Below, in pieces: positions 1 through 11,153 of a DNA stretch of 43,323 bases. This DNA is from Priapulus caudatus (Eukaryota > Priapulida > Priapulimorpha > Priapulimorphida > Priapulidae). The DNA is taken from assembly GCF_000485595.1 (NCBI RefSeq), contig NW_014577515.1, positions 38,285 through 81,607 of the forward strand. Direction: 5' to 3'. Each line of letters opens with the position of its first letter. Position 1 is the first letter of the stretch. The translations under genes and the position numbers were made by a program. The notes under the pieces were generated by a model. That model made no database searches and was not told the origin of the DNA. It saw nothing but the letters and a program-made list of their open reading frames with translations.

Positions 1-1047
1 GTTTCGTCTCTGTAACTGGTCCCGCATACTTTTAATCGCGAATGAGTGAGGGCTACGCCGTCCGGACGCCTGGATCGCCTTGCCTACAGGGCTAGCATTG
101 CGCTCTGGACATCCACCTGATTACACAGTGATTTCGCATCATGCCGCTGAACTACATACTACTCCTCAACACACAACATTACTACAACACAACCCAAACG
201 ACACGCCAACAAGTGTTCCCTACCATGTGTGGCGCTACTCCTCTCTAATTCTCGTCTCTTCTCTCTCTCTGACACTTCTCTCTCTGGCTCTCTCGCTCTC
301 TCGCTGCTCTCGCTCTCCGCTCTCATATCTCTCTCTCATCTCAGTCTCTCTCATCTCAATCTGCTACATACCAACACACCAAACAACACTCATGCGCAGA
401 CGCTGATCGCGCACAATCTTCTCTTTCTCTCATTCTCCTTTCTCTCATCACACATTCGTCACAACTCTTCAAATTTTCTCTCACCCACGGCCCATCGTTA
501 CAGGGCATCATCCTCCTCACACACACACCGACACACGCACAGCTCTTTCTTCTCTCTGCATCTCCTCTCTGCGCCCATCTCCTTCGTCTCTCGTCTCTCT
601 CTCTCAATCACAGCAACTAAAGATGTTCACCCAGGATCCATCATCATCTCTCTACACTCATACATCACAACTACACGCCATCACGCATAACGCCCTCTCT
701 ATTCTTTTAACTCCGCTCACCACACACACATACCTCTAGCCTCTCCCTCCCCGTGCTCCTGTCTTCATCAATCTACTTTGTGGCCAGTACCACAAACACA
801 CATTAGTACAAACGAATTCCCTCTCCTCTCTCTCATCCTTCTCTCAATCTCTCGTCCCTCTCTCTCTCTCAAACGCACACCACACACACACCCACACACG
901 ACCACACACAACACACACACACACACACATTCTTGCTCTCATCTCTCTTACTCTTAACACACACCCACACACAGGCACAACCACACACACAACACACACG
1001 CACACGCCACAGCGAAGCGACACAACACACAAAACACAAACACGCAC

Positions 1048-1087
<40 letters not shown>

Positions 1088-1120
1088 GGCAATCAGCAGA
1101 GCGTCCCGTTGCGCAATCAT
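1..1120. repeat. CT- and CA-rich low-complexity region
   Basis: The stretch is dominated by TCTC and CACA runs, with long CA runs near 881-930 and 1035-1084. The ORFs here exist only because simple repeats lack stop codons, and no protein domain is visible. The two ends carry diverged inverted copies of one sequence: 105-146 resembles the reverse complement of 1120-1163, and 50-67 resembles the reverse complement of 1158-1174. This suggests the region lies between oppositely oriented copies of one mobile element. No gene is supported. Confidence 0.75.
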
Positions 1121-1149
1121 GCGTGTGCATGCCGCAAGATCACTGTGTG

Positions 1150-1361
1150 AGATGGATGTCCGGACGCGTAGCCCAGCGGCTCCTCGTCCGGAACCAGTCG
1201 CGTAGCCACGGCCTACTTTTAATACACGATCAATTTATTTTGTTTCATGCTTATGTCTTTTAAGTTTTACTACGGTTTTAGTTTTAATTTTTATGTTTCT
1301 GCTAAATGTAATTTGTGTAAGTGTAAATAAAGTGTTTGAATTGAATTGAATTGAATTGAAT
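1150..1361 (+). mobile_element. 3' end of a non-LTR retrotransposon (remnant)
   Basis: A short GC-rich block passes into an AT-rich 3'UTR-like stretch with an AATAAA signal near 1327. About 10 bases later it ends in tandem TTGAA pentamers (about 1336-1360). A polyadenylation signal followed by a short terminal microsatellite is typical of LINE-type elements that prime on target DNA. No reverse transcriptase or endonuclease is visible, so this is a 5'-truncated copy or a SINE riding on such a tail. The family is not identified. Confidence 0.5.
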
Positions 1362-1779
1362 TTTGAATTGGGCGATCACTGATCAGTCACTGAGAGTCAG
1401 ACTGAGTCACGAGTCAAGTGAGTGAGTGAGTCAACTTCGGAGATTTATTGGTTCAACTTAGAGAGCATGGCGAGATTGAGACCTATGTCATTTTCGTAAA
1501 TGTGGGAGTAGCCCCTTTAAAATCGAGAGGGGCGTTGTTGAGGATGTTGTTTGTTCATTTCGACCGAGAAACGTTATGTGAGTTGACAGGAAGTGTGGAA
1601 AAACCTCTAGAGTAAACAGATAGAAATTAAGCTATGCCACTGCACGTGGATCTATGGGACCATGGATCCTGGACCATGGACATATGGATCCATGGGATGA
1701 AGACTACATGTAGTCACGAGTATCAACTTTGTATTCCAGACCCGACAATGTGTTGAAGATGTGAGGCTGTGTAGACCCC

Positions 1780-2070
1780 TTATAATATAGCTGAGAAGGT
1801 CTATGTCCCCCAGGGTACTATCGGAGGGTACCCTGGATACGGTTCGATATATCGGAACGTACTCTGGTACTATCTAATATGCCGGACCGTACCTCGCCTA
1901 CTCCACTAACGAGTCTAGGGAGTCTCCTACGCCTACTCCCTAACCCTAACCCTAACCATATCAGATAGTTACCAGGGTACTACGTTCTGATATATCGAAC
2001 CGTACCCATGCAGGGTCCCCTCCGATAGTATACCCTGGGGGACATAGACCCTATGAGCTATAATATAAGT
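1780..2070. mobile_element. Foldback / MITE-like element with telomere-like loop
   Basis: The left arm (about 1780-1864) and right arm (about 1978-2069) are long imperfect inverted repeats. GGTCTATGTCCCCCAGGGTA on the left pairs with the reverse complement of the right end near 2032-2050. The outer parts (CTTATAATATAGCT against AGCTATAATATAAG) also pair. There is no coding capacity, so the element is non-autonomous. The loop contains CCCTAACCCTAACCCTAACC at 1938-1957. It ends about 110 bases before the first recognised REV1 exon. Confidence 0.75.
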
Positions 2071-2179
2071 TAATATCTCAATTCGCCAGGATTTTGCACA
2101 GCAGGCTGCATGTGATTGTGATTGGGTCACACCAGACGTTGGCAACATTTCACATTTTGCATTGCATGTTTTTTTATAG

Positions 2180-3280
2180 GGTGGATACATGAATGCAAAG
2201 AAGCAGAAGCTGAATGAACAGTTTGAGTCGAAAGAGTGTGCTATTGCTGCTGTTAAGGAAGGGAATGCATCAGAAATCTTTAGCGGAATAACTATTTACG
2301 TTAATGGATACACTGGTATATAATTTAATATCATGTTTATGGGGATTACAGTGTTTATGGGGATTACAGTGTTTATGGGGATTACAGTGTTTATGGGGAT
2401 TACAGTGAGTATGTGAAGTATATAGTCTACTGAAGAAACATTGAATTGTTGTTTAATGTTTATGAATATAGGCAATGTGTGTGTGAACTTATAGTCTTAT
2501 ATAGTTGTAAATAGATTCTACCAGTAACATGTGCAGTGTAAAAATTAATACATTGTAATCATTCGATCACCATCATAAAATGGCTTTTGTACACGACCAT
2601 CATGCCTTTACAGCTTTCTGTTCTTCCACTGCATTAATTTTCTTTATTTTACATTTTTTCTAAGAACCATCTTCTGACGAGTTACGTAGGTTGATGCAGC
2701 TTCATGGAGGCAGGTTCCAGTACTACTATAGTGTAGCCCAGGTGACCCACACCATTGCATCTAACCTTGCTGACAGTAAAATCCGGCAAGTAGGTAACAA
2801 GAAAATTGTGAGACCACAATGGATCCTAGATAGGTAATAAAAACAATAAAATTACGCCCCTGTAAAGTTCATTGAAATCAAAATTGCTATACGATTCAAT
2901 ACACACTTTGCTGTGTCTATCAACCATGTAGTTTTTGCGGTGTAATTTTTTTACCACGTATGAGAGTTGCTGATAGTTGCATACACCCACTTTCTTACTC
3001 ATGGAATTGCCTGAGGTACATATACACATATTCTTGTCTATCTTTCTTGGGTAATATATATATATATCTATATATATGTATAATTTTATTATATCTTTAC
3101 TGCCTAGCATTTAAATCTTTTTACTGCTATATATATCCCTTTTCAGCATTGAGGCAGGCAGATTACTATCATGTACCCCATACCAGTTGTATGCAGCACC
3201 TTCTGGATCACAAGGCACATTAGGCTTTCAGCAGATGATATCAACTGGAGGTGAAACCAAAGAAAAATGCATTGCTGAAA
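2180..3280 (+). CDS. REV1: REV1 exons 2-4 (part): BRCT domain
   Basis: Numbering from GGYM as residue 1, the BRCT domain spans about residues 33-120. It opens with EIFSGITIYVNGYT, has LMQLHGGRF in the middle and ends with VRPQWILDSIEAGRLLSCTP, the conserved Trp helix. In REV1 this domain binds 5'-phosphorylated primer-template junctions and helps hold the protein on chromatin and PCNA. It is spread over 2180-2315, 2665-2833 and the start of the exon at 3147. The intron after 2315 carries an 18-bp tandem repeat. An acidic, low-complexity linker follows to about residue 250. Confidence 0.93.
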
Positions 3281-6200
3281 AGTTAAGCCGTGAAACCGGG
3301 GACGACGAAAAAGGTAGTGATTCTAAGCCAGCCAAAGTGCAGGACTGTACAGAGCCTGCCACCTCCAACGATGGCCAAGTTCACGATGCGGTCGATTCGG
3401 AAGAGTCGTACGACATTTCACCATCGCCAAATAGCAAAGAAGACGATCATGCAGATTGGGGTGGTGAGAGATCATCAGAAGAAGAACCTAATGTCATCGC
3501 AGTTAAACGGCGCACCATCGAGGTGCAGAACCCTGATAGCCCGAAAAAGAAGCCGACCGCCAAGGCGGGCGATGCGAACTTTGTGTCCGAGTACTACACG
3601 CATTCGCGGCTGCACCACATATCGACGTGGGGCACAGAGTTCCGCCGATACGTGACAGAGCTTCGGAGCGCCGGCCGTGGCGAGTTTAGAGGTGCAAAGA
3701 AGTTGCAGGAGCTCAAGCTTTGCGGTCGGCTAGCGTCACACGATGACCCGGGCAAGGTGATCATGCACATCGACATGGACTGTTTCTTCGTGTCGGTCGG
3801 CCTGCTCGACCGGCCAGAGCTGGTAGGGCAACCGGTAGCTGTTACTCACTCAAAGGGTCATCCGGCGCCATCCCGTTGTGAAACCGGAGCGAATCCTGAC
3901 TACGAGAGGAAGTACTGGGAGCAGAAATGCACTGGACAGCAGTATGGCAGCAGGGAGAGAGCTGCTGAGAATGCATGCACTAGCAGTAGTGTAGGTAAGT
4001 GTATCTGTTCACTGGTTCATTAACGTAATAGGTCGTCGATGTAATATCGTTAGTAGCAGTTAAGAAGACAGTGGAATTTCAGCAAGTTCGTGCGTTCAAG
4101 GTCGGCTAGCCTTTGTTTCACTTTGACATAGTTGAGTTACGAATGTCATGAATTCATTTTGCATATTTTTGCAAGTGTGAATCTTTTGTGGGCTTGTTGC
4201 ACGAAGCTGTTTACATACATTTAATGCTGGAATTTCTCTGTGTGTGTCTGTCCAATGCACTGCATGTGTCTGTGCAGCAGCAGGTGAACAAGATTTTTAC
4301 TCAAGAGCTGAGATTGCATCATGCAGCTATGAGGCAAGAAAGCTCGGTGTGCGTAATGGCATGTTCATGGGAGAGGCTAGGAGACTATGTCCGAACCTGC
4401 AGACTATTCCCTACAACTTTGAGAGGTACAGCATGGTGTCCAAAAGTCTCTACAACATAGTTGCCAGGTAAGAATGCTCATTACAGACACCTGTGCGTAT
4501 CTTATTGTAATGACACATATTTATTGCAAAATTATTTGTAGTGATTTGATTATTCAAATTGATCCTTGTAAACGGTTTTTCGTATTGTGTCCTGAATATA
4601 GTAATCTCTAATCTGCTGTTACTTCTGTACTTGGTAGAAAACGGAGGAGTCTACAGGCTATATAATATAGAGGTTTTATTTTCAGTTTCACACATGACAT
4701 AGAAGCAATGAGTTGTGATGAGCTGTTTGTTGACCTTAGCAAGCTGTCGAAAGACGTTGGCATCAGTCCACTGGACATAGCTCAGGTATGAAAGGCAGTT
4801 GATCGAGTATGCTATTTATCGGAGATGGAAGATGACAAAAATACTTTAGAAACAAAGCTGTGCACACTTCATACTTAAACGTTTAATTTTGTATTGATAC
4901 ATTACATATAACTATTATAAGTACATTTTGTTGGATAAACATGTTTATCACCAGCATTGTTTATAAGATTGTGTAACTAAACAGAAGGGCACTGGTGTTG
5001 CAGTGGCATTCTAACTTCATATCTTACTAGTATATTGTCAGTAGTAACTTACAAGAAGGAAATTAGAGCATAAGTGGGTTACTGAAAGTTTTCTGAAGGA
5101 TATAGTGATTGACTGTTGAATTTTACATGTAGAATTATTCCGAACAAAATTTCCAAACTTACAGTACTACTCGTCTTTCAATATCTTCACTGTCAATTAT
5201 AATACTCGATAATTAATTTTTTATATACAAAAGTTCTCTCTGGTGATGCGCAGGTGATGCGTGATGAGATTGCGGAGCAGACAGGCTGTAGGGCATCGGC
5301 TGGACTTGGACCCAGCATCCTCATTGCCAGACTGGCTACTCGCCTCGCAAAGCCGAATGGACAACATTGGGTAAAGCCAGATGAAGTGCCTGCCTTCATC
5401 CATGGGCAAGCATTGAAAGATCTTCCAGGCGTGTAAACTTATTGTGCTCACTTTTTACCTATTTGCATGTTACATGGTCGGTGTTTCCACTGCCTCACAT
5501 TTCGTGATAGTGATTGCTTTTGGTCAGTAATGGCAACAGAGTTGGGGTCATATAATACGTACAACTCTACCGGATACATAGTTTTATTTTCTACACATTA
5601 ATCATAATCACAACTTTGTGCTGGCAAGATGAGCTGTGATGCTTATTCCACAATCTTCATGCACGTGTTTGATATTAATTTCATACGCGTTAGCATTGTA
5701 ACGTGCAATCTTGTTTACTGCAGGTGTCGGTTGGAAGTTGGGTTGCCGCCTTAAGGCACTCGGAGCTGAAACCTGTGGTGAGCTGCAGCAGCTTTCTCTT
5801 GGCATGCTGCAGAAGGAGTGTGGACCAAAGTCTGGCAGGAATCTGTACCAGTTTTGCCGTGGTGAGGATAGTCGCGAAATCAGGACGGACAAGGACCGGA
5901 AGTCGGTGTCAGCAGAAATCAACTACGGAATGAGATTTACAGCAGTAAGCTTGTATGGAATGTATCTGAGCATGTGCAAAGCAAAAGTCGTATCCACTTG
6001 CGATGTCATTATGTAGTCAACCGATGAGAAGTATTTAGAATGTACAGGGATCGCTGCTTCCTGCTCACTTGTGCTTCTGAATTAAACTTTTCTAATAATT
6101 TTAGTCACCTAAACATTTGTTAAAAACTGTAAATGGGTTAACGTGAGCGAACTTCATTAGACATCTATTTTCTTTGGCATTTGTGATTGCGCCTATTTTC

Positions 6201-9200
6201 TTCTGATGGTACTAACTTGTTTTTACAGCAAGAAGAAGTGGACAAGTTTCTTGCAGAGTTGGCAGTTGAGGTGTGCAAGAGGCTAAAGGAAGTGCAGTCT
6301 AAGGGAAAGTCCATCACGTTAAAACTCAAGGTTTGCCTAATTAATTTAATTTGACTTTCATTTTATTATGTGTAGTTCTTCATAAACACATTAATATGTC
6401 CAGATGGCTGTGTAGAAATATCTTTATTAATTAAAACATAGTCATGGGTTGACCATTTGGCATGATTTTGGTATGGTATGGTGTAGCATGCATGGTTTCA
6501 ATTTAAAGTTTTACATAGTTAACCATCTTTTATGACAGCTACTTAATTATTCTTGTAGGGAAGAAAAGCAGATGCTCCAGTTGTGTCTGCTAAATTTATG
6601 GGCCACGGTGTTTGTGACAACTTTGCAAAGTCGGTTACACTTCCCGTAGCAACAGATAGCATTGATATTATCAGGAAGGAGTCCCTTAACTTGTTAAAGA
6701 CAATGAAGGTCGTTCCATCTGATGTCAGAGGGGTGAGTCATGTGCTCTAATTGCAACTTTTTGTATCATATTGTTGTTGTAATATAATGTATGTAAGGAA
6801 CAATGCACAATGACAATAACAATAACAATAACAAGGAACAATGCAATGGTTAATGCACATAACCACATTTAGTTATCAAAAAAGTAGTACTCGGCATTCT
6901 AGCATTGACTGTTTTGAGAATTGGATTTCTTGGTAAATATTGACTGCATGTCTCTATTCAGATGGGTATTCAGGTGCATAGACTGGAGCCAAGTACAAAG
7001 GCAGCTTGCCCTGCAAACTCTATACTGAACTTTATGAAGAAAGCCATAGCCAGTACCAGTGCTCAAGTACCAGAAACTTCATCCAGTGTGTCCATGCAGC
7101 CCACTTCTTCTGAGAGGAACTGTAGTACCACACTACCAGCTTATCAAATGTTGTCAGTATCCCAGGTATGGCTTGTCATTCGTATGACATAGCATGGAAG
7201 TACAAATATCAGTTTTTATTATATTATGTGTGCAGCAATTTCATATTTCTTAAAGGAGCTAGGCTTCTATATAATTTTACATAGTTGAAAATTAAGGGCA
7301 TATTGGTGCTAGCTAAAGATCTGTAAGGATATCTGATATACTATATTATTTTATATTATATTATATTATATTATATTATGATATAAAATATATATAATTC
7401 TGTGTTTTGCAGGTTGATTCATCAGTGCTTGCTGAATTGCCTGCAGAGATCAGGGAAGAAGTCGAGAAAGAAATGCAGCAAGCACAGCGACGGAAGGATC
7501 TACAAGGTTCTGTATTTCCAAGCTACCAGCCTGTATCATGTAATGTAACTCAGTAGGCTCTTTCTCTTCCTCACACATGATATGATCAACTCCAACATAA
7601 TTGCTAAATCTACATGCTGAAGGAGATAAATTAACAAAGAGTGATCTGTCATTCTGTGCTAATAGGCTTTTTGTGTACGTTATTACTGAGTCATCACAAA
7701 GGTTTACTCAATTTTTTCATAAATCCTTATTTTTATGATATATAGTTTTTGAATGTCTCATATCTTATCTTCATAAATGAATCAATTTGACTCATGCTAC
7801 ACTGACTAGCATTTTTGCCTTTCTGTCTGAGAATTTTGTTCTTTTACTTTACTATGTGGTATGAACCGTTTTTTTACTATATATTACTGTTTTTTTAAAT
7901 AGAGATTGAGTCGTCAGAACTGCTTCAGAAAGTGCCATCAGCTGGCATTTCCGTCCATGCTGAAACACATGCCAAATGTGATCAAAAGCCAACAACAAGA
8001 ACTGAGGTTACTACTGAACTTCCTAATCTATCACAGGTAGCTTAAATATATTTTTGATTAATTTTCCAGTTTTATTAAGTTTAATTCTGATAGCCATTAT
8101 CCTTCCATGGTAAGTGAAAAATGACATACCTTTATTAAATTTTACTTTTCTGCCAGCAATTACTTTAAATGACTGAATGTAAGAGAATTGAACCAATATA
8201 CGTGGGTACTCATGTTGCTAGCTTCACGGCGAAAGCACTAGCTTCATGGTCATGTTGTGAGAATATATACGAATAAATTTCTCTTATGTCAACTGTTTTT
8301 TTGTCTACTACAGATTGATCAAAGCTTCATGGATGCACTTCCTGAAGATTTGAGAAAGGAAGTAATGGCAGCTTGCACTGAGAAGGTAAGATACTGTTGA
8401 TGATCTTCCATAGTTTTTATGCATTTTCCAAAGTACTACTCATACCTGACAAGTATATATATTTAACCAAGGGAGGACTCATGGTAAGTAACTTGTTGTT
8501 GGTTGAATTGTAAATGTCTAGGATTTAAAAAGTTGGATTCCTCTAAAGTTAGGAAATTCTAGATAATAATATTCGATATGTGTTAGATTTATGGTGCAAA
8601 CGATTTTACGTTTTACACCTTTAAATCGTAACAAGCAATGGAGAAGTAACAGAAAAATTTGACAGGTTGTCCATTCGTCTGCCAAAAATGAGACAAGCAA
8701 AGTGACTAGAAGGCCAGTACAAGGAAAGAAGTCGAGCCCCCGGAAAACAAAGTCGGGAGCCAGCCCCAAAAAGCACAAGATGCAGAAAGGTCAATTGACA
8801 CTCAGTGCTATGATAAACACTGTAAGTATATACTGTAAGTAGGAATACATTTTAAATGACCTAACACCTTATTCTGGCATAGCTGTAACCTGTCTATGTG
8901 CCTGCAGATACAGCAACCTGCACAGGCTGTGAAGAGTGAAGAAAAACACCCGGAGGCTAGCGTGGGAATTCCATCTAGTAACAACAATGAAAGAGGCAGG
9001 GTCGAGGAGAAAAATTCTGCTTTATTACCAATTCCATCCCTGTGCGGTGCTACTGGTCGGGAAGAAGTGCGTTCTTTAATAAAGGAGTGGACAGATAGTA
9101 CAGCAGGTACTAGGCTAAGGATGAGATTCAAATTGTGATAGAGGTGATCACAATAATATCTGATAATATCTAGTGTGGTATTACACCTATACTCCATATT

Positions 9201-11153
9201 ACGATTATATTATGGTATTATAACTGTTTAGACACACCATGCAGGTTCAACCTGGTTGCACAGATACTTGTCATTGAAACTAAGTCAACAATTACAGCTC
9301 ACACAAAATATTAATTCTCAAATAGAAAAAAAACGTAATAATATTACAAAATAATATCCTTTGTGTTTTAAGAACCAGTGAATGAGGATATCGAGATGTT
9401 CATTACGTACCTGGAAGAACTTGTTGGACATATGAATTTAGAGATGGCAGATAAAATGCTAAAGTATTTCTACAGGTAAGCCGGTAAAGTGTCTTGTTAT
9501 AGTGTACGTTGTCCATACGTATTCTGTGTACAAAGCTAATGCTCAGTAATGTCCTCTGAACAATAATTTTTAGCTCATCTGATGTAGTCAGGTGCAGCTT
9601 GTAGAATCGCATGATCGTGCGTCTGTCCGTGCGTCCGTGCGTGCGTTCGTCAACAGTTGGGCACAAATCTACCAGCTGACGTACGGTTACGATAGTTTGG
9701 GACGTCGGGGATCGTCAAAACGAGTTTGGGATGTCGAAGCTGGGGGTCCAAAGGCAGGTCAAGAGGTTAAAAGAAGGGAGCATCCTCTCCGTCGAGACTT
9801 AAGTATAGGGTAGGAAATGCAGAATTGCGGCCTCAAATCTAAACGCTCGTGATAGTCGTGTATAGCACATGGTAGGAAAAGCCATCACTGTGGCGAAATT
9901 GGAGGTCACAGGTCAAAGGTCAAGGCGCACAGGGGCAGATTTAGACATTTCTGAGGACATGGTCTGACGGAGCGATTGAAAACTTTTTTGTTTCAGCGGA
10001 CCCTAGAATCTTGGATGGCTTTATTGAAAGGACGCTGAATGTACTCTTCTGTCTGACATGCGAAAAGAGTTAAGTGTCGATACACTTTTTGACCCTCACA
10101 GGAGGGGTTAATCTATGGATTTTGTTTACTGCTTAGAAAATTTGACTGGCCGGTTTGCTACGTAGATAATAGTTGCTATAGTTTGGCTAGTTTTGCTATT
10201 AGTTATCATAATTTGCTAGTAATTTGTTGAAGAAGGTTTTTATGCTCTTAACTTGTAATAATTTTATGGCATTCTGTACTGTTAGTTTGTTACATGTAAC
10301 TTATGCCAGCTGGCCAGTGGCCAATGCCAGTCGCATGTGTGGTGATAGTACTGTGTAGTTTTTGGCCTGGCATTATTCCTTACAGTGCAGGCTCTCTACT
10401 TTTAGGCTGTTAGTGGCTGTATAGTAGGCGTTAGTGCTTGCGATAGGTAAATTGATGAGTGCTTACCCTGTTCTATCCTTGCAAATAAGTTGTTGCTACT
10501 ACGCTAGACCGATGGAGCTTCATCTATAATCCTTAAGACACTTAAACGTGCGGCACATCTCGTCGCACAACCTTCTCAATCATAACGATCCCAATGAACA
10601 TTCCTTTGAGAAGGTTCCTGATACCATGCTTTCCACTGTTTCGGCGTGTATGTGAACACATTTGGGACTAACAGGGTTTACTAGAATCCCACCACTCCAC
10701 CACAGAGTCACCGCAGTAGACGTTAGATGAGCGCTGTCGCTCCGCGGCACTTGTTGTGTAATAGAATTGAAATAAATATTTACTAAACGCGTTTTACAAT
10801 ATGTATGCAATATATCATGATATCACAGAGATAAAACATTCTATTAGAAATTTTCCATGCCTAAATAGTCTGGAATTTCTTACCTGTTTTGATATGTAGT
10901 CTAATATTAAGCGCATTTGTGACGAACGGTATGAGTAGCAGTCTTTCGGCAACCGTAAACATGTAGAGGTAATATTTCTGTAAAGCGGCTATATAGCTAT
11001 TGTACACGCGTATGCGCTATTGTCGTTCGTTTCAGATTGGTTAAGGTGCAGCAAGCGGATGCATGGAGGCTGGCTCTGCATCAAACTGTGGAGAGCGTCC
11101 AACAGACGGTGTTGGCTAGGTATGGCTACCGACTGAAACTGGACTTCCCGTAA
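2180..11153 (+). CDS. REV1: DNA repair protein REV1 (Y-family dCMP transferase), 17 exons, 5' end missing
   Basis: REV1 inserts dCMP opposite abasic sites and damaged guanines, and it is the scaffold that recruits the other translesion polymerases. It acts in the nucleus at stalled forks. I assembled the exons from splice sites and family similarity: 2180-2315, 2665-2833, 3147-3994, about 4284-4467, 4686-4785, 5254-5428, 5724-5944, 6229-6330, 6559-6732, 6962-7165, 7413-7506, 7903-8036, 8314-8385, 8666-8821, 8908-9106, 9373-9475 and 11036-11153 (stop TAA). Phases agree throughout and give 1062 residues, against about 1250 in vertebrates; the difference is mainly a shorter linker between BRCT and polymerase. 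Domain order is BRCT, polymerase core, little finger, two UBMs and C-terminal domain. The first exon opens with GGYM directly after an acceptor, where vertebrate REV1 also has an intron. A short first coding exon of roughly 18 codons should therefore lie upstream, and I could not find it. An ATTAAA about 40 bases after the stop may serve in polyadenylation. No other family fits. Confidence 0.95.
2335..2406. repeat. Four perfect tandem copies of an 18-bp unit
   Basis: The unit GTTTATGGGGATTACAGT is repeated four times without a mismatch. It begins 20 bases after the donor of the first recognised REV1 exon. It contains no AG/GT pair that would make a good cryptic exon. Confidence 0.95.
3147..5944 (+). 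CDS. REV1: REV1 catalytic core (N-digit, palm, fingers, thumb)
   Basis: Exons 3147-3994 to 5724-5944 encode the polymerase. FVSEYYTHSRLHHISTWG is the REV1-specific N-digit region before the palm, which carries the loop supplying the templating arginine. HIDMDCFF gives the first metal-binding Asp (about residue 311), and SCDE gives the catalytic Asp-Glu pair (about 457-458). Vertebrates have SCDEAL; here it is SCDELF. SRAEIASCSYEAR and NGMFMGEARRLCPNL are fingers motifs. VGWKLG and KSVSAEINYGMRF match the thumb and the start of the little finger. All catalytic residues I can check are present, so the enzyme should be active. Confidence 0.93.
6229..6732 (+). CDS. REV1: REV1 little finger / polymerase-associated domain exons
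   Basis: Exons 6229-6330 and 6559-6732 (34 and 58 codons, both phase 0) continue from the MRFT motif of the preceding exon. They encode KSITLKLK, then AKFMGHGVCDNFAKSVTL, then SDVRGMGIQVHRLEP running into the next exon. This matches the REV1 little finger, which grips the DNA major groove in Y-family polymerases. The reading frame is intact and the acceptors are clean. Confidence 0.9.
6962..8385 (+). CDS. REV1: REV1 exons carrying two ubiquitin-binding motifs
   Basis: Exons 6962-7165, 7413-7506, 7903-8036 and 8314-8385 encode a Ser/Thr-rich linker with two UBMs. The first reads VDSSVLAELPAEIREEV (from about residue 772) and the second IDQSFMDALPEDLRKEV (from about 848). Both carry the invariant Leu-Pro of the UBM fold, which binds monoubiquitinated PCNA and helps bring REV1 to damage foci. 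Each UBM starts exactly at an exon boundary after a Ser-Gln, which suggests the pair arose by exon duplication. Confidence 0.9.
7341..7390. repeat. TTATA-type microsatellite in REV1 intron
   Basis: An AT-only run of about 50 bases built on the pentamer ATTAT lies just upstream of the acceptor of the UBM1 exon at 7413. Confidence 0.8.
8666..11153 (+). CDS. REV1: REV1 C-terminal polymerase-interaction domain exons
   Basis: Exon 8666-8821 is a basic Lys/Ser-rich linker with SPRKTKSGASPKKHK, a likely nuclear localisation signal. Exons 8908-9106, 9373-9475 and 11036-11153 encode the C-terminal helical domain: REEVRSLIKEWTDST, then DIEMFITYLEELVG, then LVKVQQADAWRLALHQTVES, ending LARYGYRLKLDFP. 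In the family this domain binds REV7 on one face and Pol eta, iota and kappa on the other. The last intron (9476-11035) is long and holds unrelated repeats. Confidence 0.9.
9580..10130. other. Repeat-derived stretch in last REV1 intron
   Basis: The intron between 9475 and 11036 contains a block unlike its AT-rich surroundings. It has a CGTGCGTC/CGTC-rich segment at 9617-9650, then AGGTCA-containing sequence at 9750-9925. It looks like an old dispersed repeat, but I see no terminal repeats or coding capacity. The remainder of the intron to 11035 shows nothing recognisable. Confidence 0.4.
9903..9922 (+). promoter_or_regulatory. Three AGGTCA half-sites with 1-bp spacing
   Basis: Perfect AGGTCA hexamers lie at 9903-9908, 9910-9915 and 9917-9922, each separated by one base. 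This is two overlapping DR1 arrays, the site type bound by RXR heterodimers, HNF4 and COUP-TF nuclear receptors. The match is exact, but function is inference and the site may simply belong to a repeat. Confidence 0.35.

Noticed and set aside
1938-1957. Telomere or chromosome end
   Set aside because: There are only just over three CCCTAA units, inside the loop of an inverted-repeat element and flanked by unique sequence on both sides.
2100-2137. TGTGATTGTGATTGG before gtcac, considered as the first REV1 coding exon
   Set aside because: It has no in-frame ATG, a stop lies just upstream, and the intron would be only about 45 bases.
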